Origin: Saprospiraceae bacterium
GTDB taxonomy: Bacteria; Bacteroidota; Bacteroidia; Chitinophagales; Saprospiraceae
Reading direction: 5' to 3'
Length of the DNA: 43,255 bases
NCBI GenBank assembly: GCA_019634045.1
Contig: JAHQWA010000289.1
Coordinates: 1-43,255, forward strand
The notes beneath the pieces are model-generated. The model did not search any database, was not told where the DNA came from, and saw nothing but the letters and a program-made list of their open reading frames with translations. A program made the translations under genes and the position numbers. Position 1 is the stretch's first letter, and the number at the start of each line of letters is the position of its first letter. Of this stretch, positions 18,201 through 25,550 are shown in pieces.

Positions 18201-18870
18201 TGAGGGCTGGCCTACTGGACAAGCATTTAACTTGCCAATTGTTCTGGGCACCCCAAATCTTCCAGTAGAAGGAATTCACGGCATTGCCTTCACCATCCAG
18301 TTTGACCCAGAAGCCATTCGGCCTGAAAGTATCGAATTAGACTTCTCCAATAGTTGGCTAGGGGATGTGAACCAAGACCTCCTAACCTTAGACAAAACCT
18401 TGGCAGAAGAGGGTGAGATTTATGTGGCCTTAAGCCGAGTAGGTCCACAGGACCTGTTTGGCAGTGGGCCTGTAGCTTCCTTAATAGGGATCATAGATGA
18501 TATCGCTGGATTAAGCTCCACACCGCTGAATGTGGCCGCACCATTAGCCGTCACAGCGGATCTGGATACCATTCCAATATTCACAGAATCTAGTGATCTG
18601 ATTATTCAGCGATTCCAAGATGTTCCCAATCTCGATTTACTAAAATCCTTGATTCTATCCCCCAATCCTACCCATGATGAAGTAAGAATTTGGAATAAAT
18701 ATGGAGTGCCCATAGATCAAGTGGATGTCATAAATAGTGCGGGCAACTTGCTGACCACCATCAAAGAAGGGGCGAATCGCATCTCCTTGAAAGCCCAACC
18801 TGCAGGCGTGTATATGCTACGCATAAGAATGGGAGAAGTGATTGCCCATAGGCGTGTTGTCCGCTTATAA
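15235..18870 (+). CDS. C-terminal part of the Cys-module protein: modules, dockerin, cohesin-like domain, T9SS type A domain
   Basis: This is the open frame after the TGA; the first base given is a TTG and no good start codon or signal peptide exists, so it is unlikely to be an independent gene. It continues modules 4-11, each about 90-100 residues with Cys near the start, near residue 12, near residue 85 and at the end. Two calcium-binding dockerin-type loops follow (DINTDNLVNHFD from residue 1415 and DTDGNGLIEPLD from 1470 of the full protein), then a cohesin-like beta domain (about 1510-1650), and a type A T9SS sorting domain at about 1669-1739 (SPNPTHDEV, PAGVYMLRI). The likely site is the cell surface. 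A role in adhesion or matrix binding is inferred from architecture only. Confidence 0.6.
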   Translation: MGEVFYGEYPPAGHEIELGFSTRESGTDRIEICDSQYEGCCFVLELEYPCQPNLECQFNDFEATILECYETNAGIAYDVKINFEPSGMSNEFFDLYSREGFVDTYRFDQLPITLSGYVPEGNPDNLWFKVREENDNPDCQAVTEVATGECQAANCVIENVTVWEMGCNASGTEYLALISIEGEGLSNKFKATNSAGESFYYEYPPSGSEVEIGFSTHASGTDVIVICDYASPDCCKTIEVEYPCQPNGGDCEIRDLEVDILACELTSAGYAYDLKINFVSEGTNNPYFDLFLQGELYETYSFEQRPITVSNYLSGPGNNSLSIKVAENDNLECHSIVEIPLAPCDNTGECNISEVIAEAHNCDGNTFLLDVAFQSANPGPLGYYVYGDGAIFGPYSYDEAFVTIGPFAGDGQTIVDILILDIANPACFGYLEFGPLDCETQCRITEVRAEQLDCVDGAFYVQVDFESENVGAEGYTLRGNGVNYGSFSYEQVPVMVGPVESTNDQLLEFVVIDNSDTNCRAFTTLEPEHCPDCQIEGLNYTVNCPETGVGFTLQLDFSVSEASSGSFYLKFDEEVFESFSYEALPLSIDLPLTLAEASSISVFDAENATCGQTIDFSIPCCSVRDLVVEAYPCEEDGSFKVDLDLLHTNTQDSFTLVYGPVNGDLESAQYAYEDLYLTLGPLNGINQTDWYFQVTDESLFCSTSREFTFESCELSECMGLEEADAGSFGPLTGYETGDVFLEEGGLSFSIGSSCDCFIHIVDYPSIFPAFTLAQGQMMVLDGSEVIVGFDDLDSTVESLTIDYYFDGNQFSLIVNDASLIEVTHPTELPNAVAPGISLVVSPNENDPKMGTMTFTGDVNLLLLGVDGKMSLDNFCLTLGSEEVWPGDINTDNLVNHFDLLPLGIAQGAQGPIRENESTEWQGIPAAPWELSFSNGLNYKHADTDGNGLIEPLDQQAILNNFLQTRGEVTPYEPIDATPNNPTLFVETPNEGWPTGQAFNLPIVLGTPNLPVEGIHGIAFTIQFDPEAIRPESIELDFSNSWLGDVNQDLLTLDKTLAEEGEIYVALSRVGPQDLFGSGPVASLIGIIDDIAGLSSTPLNVAAPLAVTADLDTIPIFTESSDLIIQRFQDVPNLDLLKSLILSPNPTHDEVRIWNKYGVPIDQVDVINSAGNLLTTIKEGANRISLKAQPAGVYMLRIRMGEVIAHRRVVRL
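15397..15689 (+). repeat. Near-identical direct repeat, copy B (intact)
   Basis: Partner of the segment at 14815-15107. It encodes module 5 and has TGT where copy A has TGA. Copies A and B together with their following modules make a 582-bp tandem unit, pointing to a duplication of two modules. Confidence 0.95.
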
Positions 18871-18902
18871 AAAAGAAGAAAATACTGGAGTTTGAGTATA
18901 TG

Positions 18903-18935
18903 TACCGAAGCCACGAATGTGGTTTCGGTATTTTT
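18903..18935 (+). terminator. Terminator after the Cys-module gene
   Basis: Arms 18903-18914 (TACCGAAGCCAC) and 18919-18930 (GTGGTTTCGGTA) pair over 12 bp with one G-T wobble, with a GAAT loop, followed by TTTTT. It lies 33 bp after the stop codon. Its retention fits a gene that was functional until recently. Confidence 0.85.
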
Positions 18936-19008
18936 ATGTCCGGGACAGCCTTGTTGGTGTAAAACTTCGCTGGCGAAAGGTCGGTGCAACAATGGCTGCT
19001 TTGTAGGC

Positions 19009-19749
19009 TTAAGCGGGGAATGCGACACGAATGATCCCTAGGTCATCTCCGGGTTGCGCTTGATATTGATCCTTTAATAACTTGAGTCGCTTGGTAAGCA
19101 TCTGCTCGTTTTCTCGATCTACAGGCTGCATCAAAAGGTGGTCGATCGGGATTTGAGGGTCCAGGTAGGCCTGGGCTTCAAAATTTCGGAAGGACAAAAT
19201 CCCGTCCGTGCTTAAGCTTAGGTCCTTGACATCAGTCAGGGATAGCAATTGCTCCTGATCACTCCACCAAGTCGCAAAGTCTCCAGCTAAATGATAGGCT
19301 AAATAGTCCGGGCGATTATCTTGATCATACTCCCAATATTCTCCATTGGATACAAGTAAACCGTCCCCAAATACGCCTACCTCAGCTTCAGCAGTTTCTT
19401 CATCTACTACGGCCATAAGCAAGGTTGCCAAGAGCTGATTTGTGTTTAGATACAGTTGGTTTTTGAGGGATTCTAATTCGGCAAACAACTGTTCAAGTAC
19501 ACTTGGCATTTGTTCCGACAAAGCAAGCTTGGAGTTTGTACGATAGACATCCAAGTAATAAGCCTGCTTGGCAATTTTCTTCAGAATGTTCCCTATCAAG
19601 GCTGAGGCAAAGAAGCTCTCCTCTCCCGCACTGCATCCATCCAGCACCGCAAGTAAATGGCGATTAGATGCAATTGGATGCACCACAACATAATCTTCAC
19701 AGTGGTTTTGATGAAATTCTCCAATTTGAGTAAGCTGATAAACTAACAT
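19009..19749 (-). CDS. PP2C (PPM)-family protein phosphatase-like protein
   Basis: PPM phosphatases remove phosphate from Ser/Thr using two metal ions held by aspartates. I start at the ATG at 19749; a TTG at 19773 in the same frame is less likely. The 246-residue product has recognisable PPM positions: Asp at NHCEDYVVV near the N-terminus, the metal motif LLAVLDGCSAGEES, GVFGDGLLV, LSTDGILSF and the final GDDLGIIRV. The DGCSAG form, rather than DGxGG, is common in stand-alone Bacteroidota members. There is no receptor, GAF or kinase domain, and no kinase gene nearby, so the substrate is unknown. It lies downstream of the 1333-residue gene on the same strand, after a terminator. Confidence 0.78.
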   Translation of the reverse strand: MLVYQLTQIGEFHQNHCEDYVVVHPIASNRHLLAVLDGCSAGEESFFASALIGNILKKIAKQAYYLDVYRTNSKLALSEQMPSVLEQLFAELESLKNQLYLNTNQLLATLLMAVVDEETAEAEVGVFGDGLLVSNGEYWEYDQDNRPDYLAYHLAGDFATWWSDQEQLLSLTDVKDLSLSTDGILSFRNFEAQAYLDPQIPIDHLLMQPVDRENEQMLTKRLKLLKDQYQAQPGDDLGIIRVAFPA

Positions 19750-19923
19750 GTACAGCTTAACCTCAACACCCAAACATTGGTTCCAGAAAAGGATAAAAAA
19801 GCAGTGGAAGGTCTAAGTTCACGAACTAAAAGTCCTCTAATAAATCTTTTTGAGATGACTTCCAGTAATGAAGAGATTAGATCGGCATCAAAGTGCAAAT
19901 TGGGGCGCCCACAGCAGACAATG

Positions 19924-19954
19924 AAAAGCCCCCCTCCAAAGTCTGGAGAGAGGC
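19924..19954 (-). terminator. Terminator after the 1333-aa gene (minus strand)
   Basis: On the minus strand, arms GCCTCTCTCCA (19954-19944) and TGGAGGGGGGC (19938-19928) pair over 11 bp with two G-T wobbles, followed by TTTT. It lies 85 bp beyond the stop codon at 20039. A run of ten T (plus strand, 19989-19998) lies in between. Confidence 0.65.
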
Positions 19955-20038
19955 CATCCCAAAAACCGATTAAAAAATCAAATATCTGTTTTTTTTTTGT
20001 ATTTCGAAGGTATTTACGAATAAAACACCACAATTACG

Positions 20039-23000
20039 TCAATTCGGTAAAGCATTGAAATTAACATCGCCCACCTTTATCCCTACAAAATTGAAAGTGG
20101 TATCCGGATTCGACAGCGTGAATATGAGTTCTTCCGGTATGGGATCTGCAAAGGGCTGAGTCTGGTTGCTAAATTCATGATCTGCGGGTACAAAGCGCCA
20201 AGAGGGACTTTCCGGAAAGCGATCATCTATCCCCAGAATTAACCTACGAATCTTCACAATGTCCAAAGTGGTTACGGTATTGGAGCGATTCACATCGGCA
20301 GCTAAGATCTTATAAGGAGAGTCCAATAGATTCATTCCGATAATATGTCGAGAGATCAGCACGATATCAAAGGTAGAAACGCCGTTACTATGACGATCAT
20401 CCTTACTGGGTCTTAATTTATACACTTGATCCAATTGAACATCTTCAAAACAGAATTGTCCATCTACTAGGGTCACCTCCTCCGCCACTACAATACCGGA
20501 TAGCTGTACATTTGTGCCGGCAATGGGCTCCTCACTGACTTTAGCTACCACGCCGCAGATGCCGCCAAATTGAATACAAGCCTCTTCATGGGGCGTAATC
20601 TCTAGTTGAACACTACATTCTGTACCATTCCCTACTTCATCCATGGCGTAAACCGTAACAAAGTCCATTCCTTCATCATCACAGGTAAAGCTTAGGCTAT
20701 CCAAGGACATGTCGACAGAGAATGAAAGATCGACACTTGAGCAATTCTCTTCAACGGATTGAATAATATCCAAAGGAGCGATGGTGACCCTCTCTGTCAC
20801 CGGTGGAATCTCTACCGTAGCTTGTTCAGGACAGAGTAATGCTGGTGCCGTACAATCTTGTACTTCAAACGGTAAGGTATATTGTACTGGATTGGAACAA
20901 TCATCAAAAACGGTCAAGAAGATGGAATGAGACCCAACTGGATAATTTCCCTCCAGTCGGTAACCACTATCAAGTGGGTTTAAGTTTCCGTAAGCATCCG
21001 GGAGGGTTGTTTCATTATTCAATACCAAGCTATAAATGATCTCAATCTCTGAAGAGCAGTTATCCGTCAGGCTCAGATCAAAACTCACCGGTCCGAGGCA
21101 GTCTGAAGACACGGAAAGTTCCGGTGTGCAGAAGGGCTCACGTGCGGGGGCATCCAGCTGTGGCGGCTCATCATCTACCACCGCTATAATTTGTACATAT
21201 CTATAATTTCCCGTTGAGGGGCCTACCGGGGTACTCCCCTGATTCGTTACTTTAAACAATGTTGTTCCATCGGATCGCAAGGCATACCCCTCCGAACTTC
21301 CGAAGGCATCTTCAGATGGATCCAGACGCTCCAACTCCATAGGGTTCGGGTTGCCATCAAAGTTACATAGATTAGTAATGGTATGGGTCCTGCGAATATA
21401 GTAGCAAGCCGAGCCACCTGGCAAGGTAAAGGGCTCTTCTGTCACCGTAGCCATGATATTATCGCAGGCTAAAGCGGTGGTACGGAGTTCGGGGAACAGG
21501 ATCCCGTTACAATCTACAATGGTATCTCTCGGCAAATTAATCCAATAGTTATTGACAATTTCTAGTTCTACATTTTGCGTCACGATGGTAGGTGGGTTCC
21601 GCTCGTGGTCTATGGCAGTCCACGTCCTAGTCAACCGCCCTTTACCACACTCATCAATCTCTTCAGCCGCACTAAAGTCGACCGTGAAGGAACAATTGTC
21701 GCCAAATTCAGGGGCATCATAATCTGCTTGGAAATAATTATCAAACTCTTCCTGACAGGTCAGGAACACATCTTCCGGTTCACTGATAATGACCGGCGGA
21801 ATCGGATCATTGACAATCACCGTCGCTTCACAATTGTTGAAGTTTCCAGCACAGTCCCAAAGTCTTAGGACTGCCGTGACTGTATCATTGGTACAGTAAA
21901 AAGTGATCTGATCTCTAAATTCAGAGTCTGGTTCATCAACCAGTTTTATCCTACTAACATCGGTACAGCATTCATCTCGACTCCCTTCATCAATGCGATC
22001 GGGTAATAAAATACCATTGCCCGCAAAATCCAGGGTTATGTTTATTTGGTTATTACATATCATCAATGGAACGAGATCATCTATCACCGTGACCTCTACC
22101 TCCAAGGTCGATGTATTTCCACACTCATCCCAGGCTTCGTAGGTAATCGTATGCGTGCCTAGCGGTAATCCGGGGGCGGGGATCGTTCCCCCTGCACTGT
22201 GATCCGTGCCATTGGCAAAGCCGGCTTCCCCTAGCGGAGTAATGATCCGGAAAAATCCATTGTTACAGGCATCGCTGACGGCTGGTGGCGGGATAAAACC
22301 GGTAGAGCTGCAAATTCCAGAGGCGTTACTTTGCTGCGATACATTAGCCCCGACGGTAAAAGCTGTTGCTTCTATTTCCGGTGGCGTGCGATCCTCCACC
22401 GTGATTACTTGTACATTATCATTGCCTTCCGCATCCTGCGTATAGATTTCAAATCCACAGCTACTCAGGAATAGCCATTCTCTAATAATTACAAAGTTGT
22501 TCGAATTATCTCCACAAAGACCAATGGTATCATCACTAAAGGTGTAGATGAATCCGCAGGTTTCAACATCCAGATTGGTAGGCAAACCGGCATATTCGTA
22601 GCCAGGGTCTGTAATCCTCGCATCTGCTAGATATTCTGCACAGCTTACCACAATATCATCCGGAAAGATAAAATCTTCTTGCCCTCCCCTTTCAATCCCA
22701 ATAAGCTGGGTATCACTCACTGTATTTCCGGTCAGGTCAGTCGCAGTCCAGGTTCTTTCAATCCGAATTCGCGGCACCCCACATTCATCTTCAACTTCAT
22801 TGTCTTCGTAGGTTACGGTTATCTCATCACAGTCAGATCCCACGGCAATCCCAGTTACTGAAGGATCAGGGTTACCGGTACAAGTTAATGTAGTATCTGG
22901 AGGGATACTCAAGATGGGAGCCGTATTATCAAACAAGCGTAATCCAGAGGTGCAAAATAGACCCGTACATTCATCTGTCACTTTTGCCGTCAACAGCTGA

Positions 23001-24040
23001 TTGGCATAGGTCCCTGGAACCGGGTTTGGAACCGGGTTATTATTTTCATCGGTGATCGTAACGGTATATAAAAGCTCTGTCGTGATGTCCGTGGCCAGTA
23101 CGATGGCGGGGCTGATATAAACTTCGCAGGTAGTCGGGTTGATCGGAACATTAAGTAAGCCATTACAAACCAGGGTTGGCGTGGGCCGAATATAGACTTC
23201 TTGTTCTACCGTCGTGGGGCAACCGGTACTGTTTTCTGCATCATTGGCATTATCTGGCATGACGAAGGTGTATTGGACCAAAAAGTCTCCGCCTCCAAGT
23301 TGCCCTGGATCAAATTCTCGTTCTGCAAAAACGCGGTTGTCCGACAATCTTCGAATCGTCCAGAATGTCTCCTCTGGTGAAAGTGGAAGAACATTACCAT
23401 CCTCCCCTGAAGTAGCTCTTCCTTGCAGAAAGAAACTGGGATCCGATTCGCAATAAAAAGTATCTAGATTTAATATTTCTGCATCGGGATAAAAACAGGT
23501 ATTAGCAACCGAGCCAAATTCTTCGCCCGGATAGGAAGGGCTGGTCACTTTCGCTCGATATCGTAAAGTTTCTTGATGGATGACTTTTAAAACGTAGATT
23601 CCTGTATTCCCTATCTCCTCTAAAGGCGTGCCGATGACAATGGGCGCCTGAGACAATGGATGATAAAGATTCGTAGCTGAACTCACTTGCCAGATCTGGC
23701 CAGAAATACCCGTAGCCACCACTAGTTGGTCATCAAAAAATCGTCCATCATTATTGGTACCGTTAGGAGTAGCTTGGTGAGCTTGGCAGGAACAGGGTTT
23801 CACAATGTCGATTGTTCCGTCATTGTTTAGGTCCAATCCAGCATCGGGAACATTATTCAATAAAGCATCGAAGGGGGCTGAAAATTCTCCAGGGATCTCA
23901 AATTGTGGCGGATCCATCAGGGAAAGCTCATCAGATTTTGTAGATAAAGAATGACCAAAGATCGGATAAAGAGAACATATTAAAAGTAGCAGAAAGCCGC
24001 TCGATCTAGGATCGGCTAACGCCAATAGGCCTATTTTCAT
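20039..24040 (-). CDS. Large secreted Cys-rich multidomain protein (HYR-like repeats, dockerin), 1333 aa
   Basis: The product has an N-terminal hydrophobic signal at about residues 14-30. The body is a string of beta-sandwich-like repeats of the HYR type, with recurring D-x-x-P-P and C-G-N/E-C patterns such as VEVTVIDDLVPLMICNN and YEAWDECGNTS, and many cysteines. Near the C-terminus (about 1155-1210) there is a regulatory-like beta domain (GGICGVVAKVSEEPIAGTNV), then two dockerin-type loops (DDRHSNGVSTFD from residue 1214 and DVNRSNTVTTLD from 1249). It ends at VGDVNFNALPN. No T9SS sorting domain follows in any minus-strand frame, although related proteins often carry one. It is the only gene of its transcript, ended by a terminator. 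The site is probably the cell surface or outside; function unknown. Confidence 0.82.
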   Translation of the reverse strand: MKIGLLALADPRSSGFLLLLICSLYPIFGHSLSTKSDELSLMDPPQFEIPGEFSAPFDALLNNVPDAGLDLNNDGTIDIVKPCSCQAHQATPNGTNNDGRFFDDQLVVATGISGQIWQVSSATNLYHPLSQAPIVIGTPLEEIGNTGIYVLKVIHQETLRYRAKVTSPSYPGEEFGSVANTCFYPDAEILNLDTFYCESDPSFFLQGRATSGEDGNVLPLSPEETFWTIRRLSDNRVFAEREFDPGQLGGGDFLVQYTFVMPDNANDAENSTGCPTTVEQEVYIRPTPTLVCNGLLNVPINPTTCEVYISPAIVLATDITTELLYTVTITDENNNPVPNPVPGTYANQLLTAKVTDECTGLFCTSGLRLFDNTAPILSIPPDTTLTCTGNPDPSVTGIAVGSDCDEITVTYEDNEVEDECGVPRIRIERTWTATDLTGNTVSDTQLIGIERGGQEDFIFPDDIVVSCAEYLADARITDPGYEYAGLPTNLDVETCGFIYTFSDDTIGLCGDNSNNFVIIREWLFLSSCGFEIYTQDAEGNDNVQVITVEDRTPPEIEATAFTVGANVSQQSNASGICSSTGFIPPPAVSDACNNGFFRIITPLGEAGFANGTDHSAGGTIPAPGLPLGTHTITYEAWDECGNTSTLEVEVTVIDDLVPLMICNNQINITLDFAGNGILLPDRIDEGSRDECCTDVSRIKLVDEPDSEFRDQITFYCTNDTVTAVLRLWDCAGNFNNCEATVIVNDPIPPVIISEPEDVFLTCQEEFDNYFQADYDAPEFGDNCSFTVDFSAAEEIDECGKGRLTRTWTAIDHERNPPTIVTQNVELEIVNNYWINLPRDTIVDCNGILFPELRTTALACDNIMATVTEEPFTLPGGSACYYIRRTHTITNLCNFDGNPNPMELERLDPSEDAFGSSEGYALRSDGTTLFKVTNQGSTPVGPSTGNYRYVQIIAVVDDEPPQLDAPAREPFCTPELSVSSDCLGPVSFDLSLTDNCSSEIEIIYSLVLNNETTLPDAYGNLNPLDSGYRLEGNYPVGSHSIFLTVFDDCSNPVQYTLPFEVQDCTAPALLCPEQATVEIPPVTERVTIAPLDIIQSVEENCSSVDLSFSVDMSLDSLSFTCDDEGMDFVTVYAMDEVGNGTECSVQLEITPHEEACIQFGGICGVVAKVSEEPIAGTNVQLSGIVVAEEVTLVDGQFCFEDVQLDQVYKLRPSKDDRHSNGVSTFDIVLISRHIIGMNLLDSPYKILAADVNRSNTVTTLDIVKIRRLILGIDDRFPESPSWRFVPADHEFSNQTQPFADPIPEELIFTLSNPDTTFNFVGIKVGDVNFNALPN

Positions 24041-24398
24041 GGGATTGTAATTTGCTGTTTTTGGGAATCGATTTTGGGAGGTCCGGGTTGTACGTTCGTC
24101 AACCGGTCCAATGCAAATTAGGAATCAAATAGGCTTGTTGGAAATTGGTAGGTAATGAGACTCTCATACGCTCAAAGGATTAAGGGATGTTAAAACTCTT
24201 AGTTAACTTGCTTGTTCACTTTTAGTATGGCGACGGGTATGTAGGCTCAACAAAGTTAATTAAAATTTATATTTGCCGCTCGACAAATATGCATTTTTTA
24301 TATAGTGTCGCAGTCCTTACAAGTCAACGACTAGGCTCACACTTGGATACACAAAGGCTTTGACAGGATTAAGCACTACTTCAACAAGATACTATCAA
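24041..24398. other. Divergent intergenic region between the 1333-aa gene and the MoeB-like gene
   Basis: This 358-bp space holds the candidate MoeB promoter at 24268-24275. A 24-codon ORF at 24289-24363 has no amino-acid bias and is probably not a leader peptide. I see no RNA gene. Confidence 0.4.
24268..24275 (+). promoter_or_regulatory. Candidate -7 box (TATATTTG) for the MoeB-like gene
   Basis: An exact TAnnTTTG match in an AT-rich stretch, 123 bp before the ATG at 24399. No good -33 TTTG is present at 19-21 bp. Confidence 0.35.
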
Positions 24399-25550
24399 AT
24401 GGAAGGATATAGTTTTAGCAAAGAAGAACTGAACCGGTATGCCCGGCATTTTGCCATTCCAGAATTTGGTCTAGCGGGGCAAGAAAAGCTGAAGCAAAGT
24501 AAGGTCCTGGTTGTGGGAGCCGGTGGTTTAGGGAGTCCGGTCCTACTCTATCTGGCTGCTGCCGGAGTGGGAAAAATTGGGATTGTAGATTTTGATGTGG
24601 TAGATACGAGCAATCTACAACGCCAGGTACTATACACCGTCGCAGATGTTGGTGAGTCCAAGGCGCAATTGGCCAAGAAAAGAATTTTGGCTATGAATCC
24701 ACATATTGAGGTAGAAGTGTACCAAGAGGCATTTACTCGGGAAAACGCCTTAGAATTGGTGAGTCAATACGATGTAGTAGCCGACGGCACAGATAACTTT
24801 CCAACGCGATATCTGGTGAATGATGCTTGTGTCCTGGCTGGCAAGGTCAATGTATATGCCAGTATTTTCCGTTTTGAAGGACAGGTTTCTGTCTTCAACC
24901 TAGCGGGAGCTGATGGTAGCCGTGGGCCAAATTATCGGGATCTATTCCCCGAGCCTCCACCTCCGGATATGGTGCCCAACTGCGCAGAAGGAGGAGTGTT
25001 AGGGGTATTGCCGGGTATTATCGGTAGTTTGCAAGCCAGTGAAGTGATTAAGGTAGTTACTGGAGTGGGAGAGCCGCTTAGCGGTCGTCTGTTCTTATTT
25101 GACGCTGCCGCTTTCAGTACCCGCGTATTGAAATTTCCGATCAACCCTAATCTTGAAATAAAGGAGCTAATCGATTACGAAGAATTTTGTGGGATACCTA
25201 AGCCCGACGAGGCGGTGAATGCCTTTGATTTGAGTGTTGAGCAGCTTCATGAACTGGCTAAACAGCCAGCGGACTTTTTACTACTAGATGTCCGCGAAGC
25301 ATATGAATTTGCCACGGATCAAATGGGTGGAAAACTGATCCCATTGGATACCTTGGCGGATGCCCTTCCTCAATTAAATAAAGATCAACGAATTATTGTG
25401 CATTGCCGAAGTGGAAAACGAAGCCTGAAGGCAGCTAGGTTACTGCAAAAGAACGGCTTTGGGAAAGTACATAATCTCCTTGGAGGCATACTGGCCTGGC
25501 GGGAAGTCTACGGGAAGCAAAATATCGAGCCTAAGTTGGCAGAAAACTAA
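24399..25550 (+). CDS. moeB: MoeB/ThiF-family adenylyltransferase fused to a rhodanese domain
   Basis: E1-like enzymes of this family adenylate the C-terminus of a small sulfur carrier (MoaD, ThiS or Urm1-like), and the rhodanese domain supplies sulfur as a persulfide. I start at the ATG at 24399; an in-frame TTG lies 39 bp upstream. The 383-residue protein has the nucleotide motif VVGAGGLGSP (38-47), the catalytic-region VADGTDNFPTRYLVND (127-142) and a Cys195 in NCAEGGVLG. The zinc-binding CxxC pairs of E. coli MoeB are missing: RDLFPEPPPP stands where the first would be. The C-terminal rhodanese domain (about 275-375) has the active Cys336 in CRSGKRS. No other moa, thi or urm genes are close. 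Whether it serves molybdopterin or thiamine synthesis cannot be told; it overlaps the ABC-F gene by 4 bp, tail to tail. Confidence 0.85.
   Translation: MEGYSFSKEELNRYARHFAIPEFGLAGQEKLKQSKVLVVGAGGLGSPVLLYLAAAGVGKIGIVDFDVVDTSNLQRQVLYTVADVGESKAQLAKKRILAMNPHIEVEVYQEAFTRENALELVSQYDVVADGTDNFPTRYLVNDACVLAGKVNVYASIFRFEGQVSVFNLAGADGSRGPNYRDLFPEPPPPDMVPNCAEGGVLGVLPGIIGSLQASEVIKVVTGVGEPLSGRLFLFDAAAFSTRVLKFPINPNLEIKELIDYEEFCGIPKPDEAVNAFDLSVEQLHELAKQPADFLLLDVREAYEFATDQMGGKLIPLDTLADALPQLNKDQRIIVHCRSGKRSLKAARLLQKNGFGKVHNLLGGILAWREVYGKQNIEPKLAEN

Larger units (their letters stand above)
13651..18870 (+). pseudogene. Giant Cys-module surface protein gene interrupted by one in-frame TGA
   Basis: Reading from the ATG at 13651, one frame is open to 18870 (1739 residues) apart from a single TGA at 15067-15069 (codon 473). 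The 1266 codons downstream contain no other stop and keep clear protein character, so this is one gene with one nonsense codon. In the almost identical copy of the same repeat at 15649-15651 the codon is TGT (Cys), and the same Cys position is conserved in other modules (ENDNQGC, ENDNLEC). The whole gene encodes a signal peptide, an N-terminal beta-rich domain (about residues 28-195), eleven tandem modules starting at residues 198, 296, 390, 489, 584, 683, 779, 878, 970, 1061 and 1149, a second beta-rich domain (1245-1410), dockerin-type EF-hands, a cohesin-like domain and a T9SS sorting domain. Recent inactivation, sequencing error and readthrough are all possible. Confidence 0.8.

Noticed and set aside
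24289-24363. 24-codon ORF before the MoeB-like gene as a leader peptide
   Set aside because: It shows no repeated amino acid, no terminator follows, and the downstream gene is not an amino-acid operon.
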